This document shows positions 6,174-12,226 of a stretch of DNA of 12,226 nt, one piece after another. Each line of letters opens with the position of its first letter. Within the stretch, counting starts at the first letter, position 1. Made by a program: the position numbers and the translations under genes. The notes beneath the pieces are model-generated. The model was not told the DNA's origin. It was given only the letters and a program-made list of their open reading frames with translations, and made no database searches. Origin of the DNA: Rhodospirillales bacterium. Its GTDB lineage: Bacteria; Pseudomonadota; Alphaproteobacteria; UBA9219. The DNA lies in assembly GCA_015654915.1 (NCBI GenBank), contig JAATFY010000005.1:1-12226 (forward strand). Reading direction: 5' to 3'.

Positions 6174-7031
6174 TTAATAGCCCCACTTGGCCTTATGTTG
6201 CTCCTTTTCCCAATTTTCGACCAGTTCCACAATATCATTAATCGACCATAAGTTAGCCGAAACTCCTGCGGCCATTGCTGGGGTTTGGCGCAGCGTCTTA
6301 TGAATGCGGCAGAAATTATAGTGCATGTAGTGAAGGGCTACGGAATGCGCGTGGTTTTCGATCTTTTTTGAAAAGGCGTTTGTTAGGCGCGTAAAACGCC
6401 GAATGCTCATTCTCATGGTCAGGTTTTGGCGTTCGACAAATGATGTGCTTGTGCAGCACAAATCAGGATTGCCAGCGATCTTTGTTTTCTTGATACCAAC
6501 GCACTCTGCCGGAGAATAACGTTTCTGGCCTTCGACAACTTCCCCGTACAGCTTTACAAGCATGGCGTAATCGACTTCATTGCCGAATGCGCCTTCTACC
6601 GCTTCAAGGTAAGCCTTATGGCCATCCGTAGTAATCTGAACGCGATTAGCTAGGCGGCTTGCGAGGTCAGCCACAAACTCTTTTGCAATATCGCCGCCGC
6701 GATCACCAATGCGCCATGAAGGGACAAGTTTTGTGTCGGCGTCAATGGCGACCCAAGTCCAAATGTCACCGGCTTGTCCTTCCATGCCTTGCGGAACGTT
6801 CTTGGCTTTCGAGTAAACAAACGACCAGATTTCATCAAGCTGGAGTTTTTTGCAGGACAATTCGCGGAAAGTCCTATCCTGATATTCCGCACAGACCCGC
6901 GCAGTGTCGATGAAGAACTTAGCAACGCTGTTAAAGGCGACGTCAGCAATACGGGCGGTTGCCCTCATGCTGTTACCTTCGACCAATAAATGAAGGATTT
7001 GTGCGCGTTTTTCATGGGTTAGCTTGTTCAT
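6174..7031 (-). CDS. IS1-like DDE transposase (285 aa)
   Basis: This enzyme would cut and join the terminal repeats of the surrounding element. Residues ~1-45 form a helix-turn-helix region ('[20 protein letters not shown]'). The DDE catalytic residues appear as D66 (LDEIWSF), D136 (ITTDGHKAY) and E200 ([12 protein letters not shown]). '[19 protein letters not shown]' precedes the second aspartate, and the tail has '[17 protein letters not shown]' and '[21 protein letters not shown]' in the order usual for single-frame IS1-related transposases. I chose ATG 7031 because the conserved '[13 protein letters not shown]' starts there and the core promoter lies immediately upstream, which excludes the longer frame from 7073. 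Length and motifs look complete. Confidence 0.9.
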   Translation of the reverse strand: MNKLTHEKRAQILHLLVEGNSMRATARIADVAFNSVAKFFIDTARVCAEYQDRTFRELSCKKLQLDEIWSFVYSKAKNVPQGMEGQAGDIWTWVAIDADTKLVPSWRIGDRGGDIAKEFVADLASRLANRVQITTDGHKAYLEAVEGAFGNEVDYAMLVKLYGEVVEGQKRYSPAECVGIKKTKIAGNPDLCCTSTSFVERQNLTMRMSIRRFTRLTNAFSKKIENHAHSVALHYMHYNFCRIHKTLRQTPAMAAGVSANLWSINDIVELVENWEKEQHKAKWGY

Positions 7032-7037
7032 ACGATT

Positions 7038-7066
7038 ACTATATGAACTTTTATGCTTAGCGTCAA
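7038..7066 (-). promoter_or_regulatory. Promoter of the transposase gene, probably giving a leaderless mRNA
   Basis: On the minus strand TTGACG (7061-7066) and TATAGT (7038-7043) are separated by exactly 17 bases. Only six bases (7032-7037) separate the -10 box from the ATG, so transcription would begin at or next to the start codon, with no room for a ribosome binding site. Confidence 0.65.
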
Positions 7067-7131
7067 GCATCAATTATCCCTTATTTTTCATGCATTTTTA
7101 ACCATATGAATTAAAACACAGAAAAAATACG

Positions 7132-7160
7132 TTGACAATGGTGTTACCAATCTTTACCGT
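7132..7160 (+). promoter_or_regulatory. Probable promoter and operator of the cargo operon
   Basis: TTGACA (7132-7137), a 17-base spacer and a weak -10, TACCGT (7155-7160), lie upstream of the 202-aa gene. An imperfect inverted repeat, AATGGT-GTT-ACCAAT (7137-7151), occupies the spacer and is a natural site for the XRE-type regulator encoded by the second gene. Binding is inferred. Confidence 0.4.
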
Positions 7161-7185
7161 TCCTTAAAATTTTGGGAGGCAATAT

Positions 7186-7794
7186 ATGAGCGCCAAGGAA
7201 AACGACGTTAAGAAGCTACTGACCGCAGCGCGGGAGGCAAAGATTATGCAGGCGCATAAGGACGCCTGGAGCGACTGGTGGAACAGCCAAGACCGCATCA
7301 AGTTCAGTTTTTGGCGCCGCACCCGCGCCAATATGTTCTTTGAGCGCCTGCGCTATCATTTGCAGGAGGCATTTAAGAACGACCGTGGCGCGCATTTCGA
7401 GTTTAAGAATCAGACCTTCAAGATACTTTTCGATCAGAAGTTGCTGGTGAGGTTTAAGAAGGCAAACGGCAAAGGACTCGGCTCTAACGTATGGACGCAG
7501 GCAGTTTTCAACTTCTGCAATGCACAAGAGGAAATCCCCGGCATGCCGGGGGTCGAGAAGGTCGAAGTCGTTTACGCTTTGAATCCGCTCAATACCGCTA
7601 TAGAAAAGGTTTTCGTACAGGCACGGGATGGCAAGGTAAGGCTATGGTCATATGAGATTGGCGACGGCAAAAATACAGGCGTTGTCCCGCTCCCGCAGCG
7701 GCAGCCCCCGAAGCCGCCGGCGTCTGCCGACGATTTGGTTACACCCCGCAAGCCAAAGCGCGACGACAAAAAGTCCGACGACAAAAAAGAGTAA
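7186..7794 (+). CDS. Unknown 202-aa partner of the HTH-ImmA protein, candidate toxin or effector
   Basis: I cannot name a family with certainty, but the core resembles proteins I have seen encoded immediately before XRE/ImmA peptidases: 'HFEFKNQTFKILFDQKLLV', then 'RFKKANGKGLGSNVWTQ' (89-105), then 'IPGMPGVEKVEVVYALN' (117-133), then 'VRLWSYEIGD' (151-160). The N-terminal 60 residues are helical, basic and Trp-rich. The C-terminal 40 are a Pro-rich, then Lys/Asp-rich low-complexity tail (KRDDKKSDDKKE), probably disordered. ATG 7186 has a strong GGGAGG six bases upstream. The stop is three bases before the next gene's ATG, so the pair is one translationally coupled operon. By analogy with two-gene modules that include an ImmA-type protein, this one may be the toxic or effector member; no catalytic motif is visible, so that stays inference. 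Confidence 0.7.
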   Translation: MSAKENDVKKLLTAAREAKIMQAHKDAWSDWWNSQDRIKFSFWRRTRANMFFERLRYHLQEAFKNDRGAHFEFKNQTFKILFDQKLLVRFKKANGKGLGSNVWTQAVFNFCNAQEEIPGMPGVEKVEVVYALNPLNTAIEKVFVQARDGKVRLWSYEIGDGKNTGVVPLPQRQPPKPPASADDLVTPRKPKRDDKKSDDKKE

Positions 7795-7797
7795 CCA

Positions 7798-8892
7798 ATG
7801 CCTGAATATGTGAACTCTGGCCTGCTGCGTATAGCGCGGGAACGAAAGGGATTCCCGCAAGGTGAAGCTGCGGAACGGATTGGCGTTCAGCAAGGGAATC
7901 TGTCGCGCTATGAAACCGGAACGGCTATTCCTTCGGACGATTTTCTGAAAAAAGCGGCTTTGGTTTATGAACTGCCCGTTTCTTTCTTCGAGCAGGCCGA
8001 CCCTGTGCTTGGCGCACCGGTAAGCGTTCACGCTCCCATGTGGAGAAAGAAGCAAAGCGTTGGCGGCAAGGAAATGGGGCAGATAATTGCCGATTTTAAT
8101 ATTCGCGTACTTCATATTCGCAGGATGATGGAGGCGGTTGAATTTGCACCTCAAAGCAATATTCCAAAACTTGAGCCGGAAGATTATGACGGCAATATTG
8201 AAAGAATAGCGTCGCTTATAAGATCGCATTGGCTTGTACCTTCTGGCCCGTTCCCGAACCTTACGGCCTCTATAGAAAATGCTGGCGGCATCGTTATTCA
8301 TACTTCACTTGGTGGAAGTGACGTAAGCGGCCTTACTATTAAAGAGGTTCCGGGACTTCCCCCAATTATTTTAATAAATAAAGATCAACCAGCAGATCGT
8401 ATGCGTTTTACCTTGGCGCATGAACTCGGCCATATTGTCATGCACAAGTTCCCGAATTCAGATATGGAAAAACAAGCGAACGAATTTGCCAGCGCACTTT
8501 TGATGCCTATAGCTGAAATGGAAACAGCGTTGTTTGATGCTGATTTACCAAGACTTGCTGCGTTGAAGCCCGAATGGAAAGTATCAATGCAAGCTCTTCT
8601 CTACCGTGGCGAAGAACGAGGCATTATTCCGAAAAGCAAAGCCAGCTATCTATGGCGGCAATTCAATATAAACAGAATAAAAATGCGCGAACCTCCAGAA
8701 CTTGATTTTGAACCAGAAATTCCCGGTGTCATCTCCAGAATGATAAATTTGCATCTGGAAACGTTTGGCTATTCGATGATTGAATTTGCAAACATTTTGC
8801 GGCTGCATGAATATCAACTGCCGCAGTTTTATGACCTGAAAAATGCGCCTGAAAAACCGGCTATGGGTCTACGTCTGCGAGTGGTGAAATAA
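7798..8892 (+). CDS. XRE-type HTH protein fused to an ImmA/IrrE-family zinc peptidase (364 aa)
   Basis: This is a DNA-binding regulator joined to a predicted metallopeptidase, the layout known for antirepressor proteases such as ImmA and for antitoxins of some toxin-antitoxin pairs. Residues 8-62 form a Cro/CI-like helix-turn-helix ('GEAAERIGVQQGNLSRYETG'). A linker runs to ~130. The peptidase domain (150-260) has the zinc motif HELGH at 208-212, and 'EKQANEFASALLMP' at 224-237 supplies the further acidic ligand usual in the family. Residues 260-364 form a helical C-terminal region of unknown role ending in 'LRLRVVK'. It starts three bases after the 202-aa gene, with only a weak ribosome binding site (AAGAG), as expected for coupled translation. 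It probably represses its own operon and may cleave or neutralise its partner; that is inference. The 79-aa gene converges on it three bases away. Confidence 0.88.
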   Translation: MPEYVNSGLLRIARERKGFPQGEAAERIGVQQGNLSRYETGTAIPSDDFLKKAALVYELPVSFFEQADPVLGAPVSVHAPMWRKKQSVGGKEMGQIIADFNIRVLHIRRMMEAVEFAPQSNIPKLEPEDYDGNIERIASLIRSHWLVPSGPFPNLTASIENAGGIVIHTSLGGSDVSGLTIKEVPGLPPIILINKDQPADRMRFTLAHELGHIVMHKFPNSDMEKQANEFASALLMPIAEMETALFDADLPRLAALKPEWKVSMQALLYRGEERGIIPKSKASYLWRQFNINRIKMREPPELDFEPEIPGVISRMINLHLETFGYSMIEFANILRLHEYQLPQFYDLKNAPEKPAMGLRLRVVK

Positions 8893-8895
8893 GGG

Positions 8896-9123
8896 CTATT
8901 TCTTTCCCCACCTTTTCGCGGCTGCTCTTTGGGCAATTTCTTTGCGCTTCTTGGAAGATAAGGATTTGGCTCTTGCTTCTCCGCCACGCTTTCCTAAAGC
9001 TACGGCGTCCGGGTTCTTTCCGGCGTCCGGGGTGGTTTCTTGTTCTTCCCCTACGCTAAGAGCGACAATAAGCCTTCCTAGTTGGTTTGGGTCGCGGGGA
9101 CGTTTGGGGCGTTTCGTTTGCAT
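8896..9123 (-). CDS. Small basic hypothetical protein (75-79 aa), element cargo
   Basis: I do not have a function for it, but its pattern is familiar from small basic proteins scattered in proteobacterial accessory regions: 'KRPRDPNQLGRLIVALSVGE', then 'KNPDAVALGKRGGEARAKSLS', then a Lys/Arg/Ala-rich helix ending 'AAAKRWGKK'. The composition suggests nucleic-acid binding (inference). The family start fits the ATG at 9123 ('MQTKRPKRP'); an in-frame ATG at 9135 would add four residues. Neither has a clear ribosome binding site. A perfect inverted repeat, CCGCTA/TAGCGG (9125-9130 and 9140-9145), brackets the upstream ATG, so in the mRNA it could hide that start, or in DNA serve as an operator. 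The gene converges with the HTH-ImmA gene and sits just inside the right end of the element. Confidence 0.7.
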   Translation of the reverse strand: MQTKRPKRPRDPNQLGRLIVALSVGEEQETTPDAGKNPDAVALGKRGGEARAKSLSSKKRKEIAQRAAAKRWGKK

Positions 9124-9173
9124 ACCGCTAAGCATATCATAGCGGCAAGGGATTCCAAATGTTCCCTAAGTCT

Positions 9174-9199
9174 GTTAACTTTTAAACTGATGCACTACC
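9174..9199 (-). repeat. Right terminal inverted repeat of the IS1-like element (26 bp)
   Basis: Read inward on the minus strand it is identical over 26 bases to the left end. The second shared motif TTTGGAAT lies at 9152-9159, 40 bases from the tip (38 on the left). Confidence 0.92.
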
Positions 9200-9686
9200 G
9201 AAATATTTCATAATTTTTTCGATCTATAGCGTGATTCGCCCTGTAACGCAGATTATCCAGATTCAAAATTCGCGTCTTGGTGTTTTCCTTGACGGCGGCC
9301 CACATTCCCAACCCCACCATGCAGACAGCGGCAACGAGGCCCGACTGGAGTGGTGAAGCATGCATAACGGCAGCTTCGATGTAGCTGATGGCGAATGTAA
9401 GGACGCTTGAATAGCCCAATGTTTTCTGGAGAGACTGGCGTACCGTAAGATAACGCGAAGCCACGCGGTAAGCGCGGTTCTGGGGCGGCTCGAACCCGCG
9501 AGGCCTTCTTCCCTTGGTGCCGCGCAACCTTTCCACGCGATCAAACATTTGGTCGTAGTCGCTGAACCTTCGGGATGGTGGATTGAGGGCTTTCCATGCG
9601 AACCGCAAACCGTTCCTGATGTGCGGCCGAAGGTGCGTTCTGTAACGTCGTTGCAGGGGACGCGGCTTTTGCAGGGATGGACTCAA
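9195..9686 (-). pseudogene. 5' part of the interrupted gene for a small predicted membrane protein
   Basis: The gene starts at TTG 9686 with GAGAGGA seven bases upstream, runs through the target site and now ends at a TAG supplied by the element's right repeat (9195-9197), giving 163 residues in place of 214. I do not recognise a family. The first ~90 residues are strongly basic (Arg-rich, 'QRRYRTHLRPHIRNGLRFAWK', later 'GRRPRGFEPPQN'). Two hydrophobic segments follow ('YSSVLTFAISYIEAAVM' and 'SGLVAAVCMVGLGMWAAV'), then a charged region ('KENTKTRILNLDNLRYRA'). The lost C-terminus is encoded at 5261-5426. The truncated protein could still be made. The Arg-rich N-terminal part is less protein-like than the rest, so the true start may be further in, for example at 'MFDRVERL'. 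Confidence 0.65.
9200..9207. repeat. Target-site duplication, right copy (GAAATATT)
   Basis: These eight bases abut the right inverted repeat and are identical to the left flank. One of the two copies belongs to the original reading frame of the interrupted gene. Confidence 0.88.
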
Positions 9687-9809
9687 GGCATAATCCTCTC
9701 GGAATTGATATCTGCGGAAGTATAATGAGAAAGAATGAAAGCAATAAAAGAAGAATGCATTGTTGTTAACGCATAGCCGTTATGTCGGATATGGTTAATC
9801 CAGAAGTAT

Positions 9810-11210
9810 TTATTGTGGCGGCCCCTCGGAGTTGTTACCTGACTTTCGGAAACGGCCGGGGCGTTTGGCTGCCGCTTTCGGTGCTGGGGCGGCATTTCGC
9901 GCCAAGGCGGCGGTGTGCGCGTTATATTCCGCCGCCAGTTCCGCTGCCGTATAATTTTCGCCGATGATGGCGGCGAAGGCTTCGAAGAAATCCGAAAGGC
10001 CGATATATCTTTTCGTTCCGACGGCAGGAAAACGATCAGTATGGCCCATCATCAAGTCGTTGACATCGTCCCACGTAAAGTTCGGGTTGATATGCTGCAG
10101 AAGTTGCAAAAATCTGTCCGTGCCCGTCGGAGGCTTTCTTTCAAAGAATTCTATCGCAACGAAACGTTTTACGGCGAGAATCGGGCATTCGGTTATATAT
10201 TCGAAATGCCGCATGTCCACCATGGCTTCTTCTATGTTTCGCGGCGGTCTGTGCAAGCCCTGTATGTACGGCGCCGCCCCTCCGACAGGCGTCAAATGCG
10301 CAGTGTTGCGGACGGTGTGTTTGATTTCTTGAGCTGGTTGCGGCTGAACCTTCGCGGAAACGCCACGCCGTTTATTCTCAAAGGCCCTCCATAGCGTTCC
10401 GGTCCGCAGTTTGAATTGACCCTCGATATAAACTAGAAAATTTATAGCTGGCGTAAGAGTCTGCCGACGGTCTTCTCCGGTTAACACGGACATTACGCCA
10501 ATTAAGTGCACAAGACGGGCGTCGGCAACGGCAATCATGTCGGCAACCCCGTTATACGCTCCATCATTTTGTCCGATTTCCCTCTTCGCATGACGGGCAA
10601 TAAGAAGGAGGGCATAATCATTATCGGCATTCGGATATCTTTTCCGAAGCTGGAAAAAACGTTTCCGTGTTTCTACGGTTTCCGACGCGAACGCTGTTTC
10701 GCCCTCGCGGGGGGAGAAGAGGAAACCTTCCGGACGGTCACTAGCGCCGTTCGCTAGGGAGGGGGAAGAAGAAACGGAAAAAATATCCGTTGCCGTCAGG
10801 CCAAACTCGGCCATGTCAAGCGCGACGGCCAACATGGTTATGTGCGGTCTCCCTCCTTCCTGAACATTTTCGAAACCATAAACTTTGGGTTCGTTCAGGA
10901 TGGTGTTGATGGAAGATTTAAAGGTCTCATGCGTAAAGTGAAATTTTGCCTGGAGCTCGAGTTGTTTCGAATATTCAGTGTCGAGATAGGATCCATATTT
11001 GGTCATGGTGAAGGCAGGATAGATGGCACCCTGACTGGCCGCGTAACGCGCAATAGCGAGGAGAAGAAGCGGATACGGGCATTTCTTATTGTATGTTTTA
11101 CTTAAACCTTGATAATTTTCTCGCGTTCCCGGCGGCAGACTTGCGGCTTTGCCGGCAGGCAGTCGTGCCAGCAAGTCTTCGAAATTCGGTAAGGGTTGCG
11201 CTTCAGCCAC
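9810..11210 (-). CDS. Hypothetical protein of unknown function (466 aa)
   Basis: I recognise no family. The GTG start at 11210 begins 'AEAQPLPNFEDLLARLPAGKAASL'; TATAAT at 11226-11231 lies 15 bases upstream and no ribosome binding site is visible. The protein is soluble-looking and mostly helical. Residues ~40-140 hold 'CPYPLLLLAIARYAASQGAI' and 'FHFTHETFKSSINTIL'. A Ser-rich linker (about 145-170) leads to a second helical region with 'YALLLIARHAKREIGQNDGAYNG'. A third region (~330-430) has 'FLQLLQHINPNFTWDDVNDL' and 'GLSDFFEAFAAIIGENYTAAEL'. The last ~35 residues are an Ala/Pro/Lys/Arg-rich, probably disordered, basic tail. The segments 'LLLLAIARYAASQGAIY' and 'ALLLIARHAKREIGQND' resemble each other and may mark an internal duplication. 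It stands alone between the interrupted gene and the alcohol dehydrogenase, with no operon partner evident. Confidence 0.7.
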   Translation of the reverse strand: MAEAQPLPNFEDLLARLPAGKAASLPPGTRENYQGLSKTYNKKCPYPLLLLAIARYAASQGAIYPAFTMTKYGSYLDTEYSKQLELQAKFHFTHETFKSSINTILNEPKVYGFENVQEGGRPHITMLAVALDMAEFGLTATDIFSVSSSPSLANGASDRPEGFLFSPREGETAFASETVETRKRFFQLRKRYPNADNDYALLLIARHAKREIGQNDGAYNGVADMIAVADARLVHLIGVMSVLTGEDRRQTLTPAINFLVYIEGQFKLRTGTLWRAFENKRRGVSAKVQPQPAQEIKHTVRNTAHLTPVGGAAPYIQGLHRPPRNIEEAMVDMRHFEYITECPILAVKRFVAIEFFERKPPTGTDRFLQLLQHINPNFTWDDVNDLMMGHTDRFPAVGTKRYIGLSDFFEAFAAIIGENYTAAELAAEYNAHTAALARNAAPAPKAAAKRPGRFRKSGNNSEGPPQ

Positions 11211-11225
11211 GGCAATAACGTCCGG

Positions 11226-11231
11226 ATTATA
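11226..11231 (-). promoter_or_regulatory. Candidate -10 box of the 466-aa gene
   Basis: A perfect TATAAT on the minus strand ends 15 bases before the GTG. The -35 position holds only a poor match (TTCGGA at 11248-11253). The leader would be very short. Confidence 0.4.
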
Positions 11232-11266
11232 TGTTCGTTACAATAAGTCCGAATCTATATCAGCCG

Positions 11267-11288
11267 ATTCCGAAAGTAATTACGGAAT
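11267..11288. repeat. Small inverted repeat between the alcohol dehydrogenase and the 466-aa gene
   Basis: ATTCCG (11267-11272) and CGGAAT (11283-11288) can form a six-pair stem with a ten-base loop. It is followed by a short T run only on the plus strand, so it is a poor terminator for the leftward genes. It may be an operator, or chance. Confidence 0.25.
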
Positions 11289-11309
11289 TTTCGTTAACCA
11301 TAATAGTGC

Positions 11310-12226
11310 TTATGCCGCGGCCTTTTCCTTCAGCGACGCCATGTCGATGACAAAGCGATATTTGACATCGCTTTTCAGCATGCGTTCGTAAGCTTCGTTG
11401 ACCTTCTGGATCGGGATGAGTTCGATATCGGCGGTGATGTTGTGCTCGGCGCAGAAATCCAGCATCTCCTGCGTCTCCCTGATGCCGCCGATCAAGGAGC
11501 CCGCCAGCGAGCGGCGCCGGAAAATCAGATTCATAATGCTCGGCGAGGGATGCGGCGAGCTTGGCGCGCCGACATTGCACATGGTGGCGTCGCGTTTCAG
11601 CAGATTGAGGAATGGATCGAGATTGTGCGGCGCGGCGACCGTGTTGAGGATAAAGTCAAAACTGCCCGCATGTTGGTTCATCTCATCGGCGTTCTTCGAA
11701 AGCACGACTTCGTCGGCACCCAGTTTTTTGGCGTCCGCGGTCTCGCCGGGCGAGGTCGTGAACATCACGACATGCGCGCCCATGGGGTGCACGAGTTTCA
11801 CGCCCATATGGCCAAGACCGCCAAGCCCGACGATGCCCACCTTTTTCCCTTTGCCGGCATTCCAGTGACGCAAGGGCGAATAGGTCGTGATACCGGCGCA
11901 GAGCAGGGGCGCAACACCGGCGAGGTTGAGCTTGTTTGAAACCTTCAGGACGAAATTCTCATCGACGACGATCAGCGACGAATAGCCGCCATACGTCATG
12001 CCGCCGGAAATTTTATCGGGCGAATTGTAGGTCGAGGTGAATCCGTTGTCGCAATATTGCTCGAGGCCTTCCTTGCAGTTAGGGCAGGTGCGGCAGGAAT
12101 CGACCATGCAGCCGACGCCGGCCAGATCGCCTTCCTTGAATTTACGCACTTGCGCGCCAACCTTGGTAACGCGTCCGACCATTTCATGGCCGGGGACCCA
12201 GGGATACGTTTTCGGGTTCCTAGCAC
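11310..12226 (-). CDS. Zinc-dependent NAD(P)-linked alcohol dehydrogenase, cinnamyl-alcohol-dehydrogenase type (5' end outside window)
   Basis: A cytoplasmic medium-chain dehydrogenase that interconverts alcohols and aldehydes, probably with NADP(H), as in YahK/CAD-type enzymes. The frame is open to the window edge, so the N-terminal ~45 residues, including the first catalytic zinc cysteine, are missing; about 305 codons are visible. 'YPWVPGHEMVGRV' gives the zinc/active-site His-Glu. Four cysteines spaced C-x2-C-x2-C-x7-C, just after 'GVGCMVDS', form the structural zinc site. 'TYGGYSS' and 'LLCAGITTYSPLRHW' (third catalytic-zinc ligand) are typical of the YahK/AdhA subgroup. The nucleotide-binding motif is 'GLGGLGHMG'. 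The end 'DMASLKEKAAA' is complete. The natural substrate cannot be read from the sequence. Confidence 0.9.
   Translation of the reverse strand, partial: ARNPKTYPWVPGHEMVGRVTKVGAQVRKFKEGDLAGVGCMVDSCRTCPNCKEGLEQYCDNGFTSTYNSPDKISGGMTYGGYSSLIVVDENFVLKVSNKLNLAGVAPLLCAGITTYSPLRHWNAGKGKKVGIVGLGGLGHMGVKLVHPMGAHVVMFTTSPGETADAKKLGADEVVLSKNADEMNQHAGSFDFILNTVAAPHNLDPFLNLLKRDATMCNVGAPSSPHPSPSIMNLIFRRRSLAGSLIGGIRETQEMLDFCAEHNITADIELIPIQKVNEAYERMLKSDVKYRFVIDMASLKEKAAA

Larger units (their letters stand above)
5427..9199. mobile_element. IS1-like transporter insertion sequence carrying five passenger genes (3,773 bp)
   Basis: Perfect 26-bp terminal inverted repeats bound the element, and each end is flanked by the same 8 bases, GAAATATT (5419-5426 and 9200-9207). 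It contains one DDE transposase and five other genes. The terminal GGTAGTGCATCAG resembles the GGT-starting ends I know from IS1 (GGTgATGC / GGTaATG), and the single-ORF transposase fits the IS1-related elements that lack the classical insA/insB frameshift. The perfect ends and target duplication point to recent insertion. Removing the element restores an open reading frame in the target. Whether it can still move is not shown, but the transposase frame is intact with all catalytic residues. Confidence 0.88.

Noticed and set aside
6174..7185. A smaller, self-contained insertion sequence around the transposase only
   Set aside because: No second pair of inverted ends or target duplication was seen next to the transposase gene; the only matching ends are at 5427 and 9199.
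7216..7784. Minus-strand frames opposite the 202-aa gene
   Set aside because: They lack ribosome binding sites and protein-like composition, while the plus-strand gene has a strong one and a conserved-looking core.
9480..9510. tRNA-like T-arm (GGTTCGAGCC on the minus strand)
   Set aside because: No acceptor stem, anticodon arm or cloverleaf could be built around it, and it falls inside an open frame that continues in frame across the insertion site.
9915..10757. Several plus-strand frames opposite the 466-aa gene
   Set aside because: They are short and overlapping, and are shadows of the single long minus-strand frame.
1..12226. CRISPR array, rRNA or tRNA genes
   Set aside because: No regularly spaced direct repeats and no RNA-gene signatures were found in the window.

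Overview
The window looks like chromosome from an alphaproteobacterium of moderate GC content, probably a Rhodospirillales-like or less-studied lineage. The evidence is the gene order priA / small transaldolase (fsa/tal) / xerC, which I recall as typical of alphaproteobacteria, and the dispersed hairpin repeats whose spurious translations read 'WIPAFAGMT' and 'VIPAKAGIQ'. I ran no searches; every assignment comes from reading motifs.

Left part (1-5236), housekeeping. It opens with the end of a ZnuB-type metal ABC permease (+). A small unknown gene (-) converges on it. priA (-) follows and is interrupted by an in-frame TAG between its two helicase lobes. A divergent transaldolase gene (+) and xerC (+) come next. 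Two ~140-150 bp repeats with hairpin-forming terminal inverted repeats flank the transaldolase gene, and the right arm of the first seems to supply the -35 box of its promoter.

Centre (5427-9199), a complete mobile element of 3,773 bp. It has perfect 26-bp terminal inverted repeats and a perfect 8-bp target duplication (GAAATATT). It encodes an IS1-like DDE transposase and five passenger genes. Two overlapping small genes lie downstream of the transposase on the minus strand (a 92-aa protein and a 111-aa single-pass membrane protein). A divergent two-gene operon on the plus strand encodes a 202-aa unknown protein and an XRE-HTH/ImmA-type zinc peptidase. A small basic 79-aa protein lies on the minus strand near the right end. 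The layout is that of a transporter IS carrying a probable toxin-antitoxin or defence-like module. Removing the element and one target-site copy restores a single 214-codon open frame (5261-5426 joined to 9200-9686), so the insertion split a chromosomal gene for a small predicted membrane protein.

Right part (9700-12226). A 466-aa protein of unknown function (-) is followed by the 3' portion of a zinc-dependent, cinnamyl-alcohol-dehydrogenase-like alcohol dehydrogenase (-) that runs off the window edge.

The most notable items are the cargo-carrying IS1-like element with its cargo operon, the reconstructable gene disruption, the amber codon in priA, and the repeat-derived promoter in front of the transaldolase gene.
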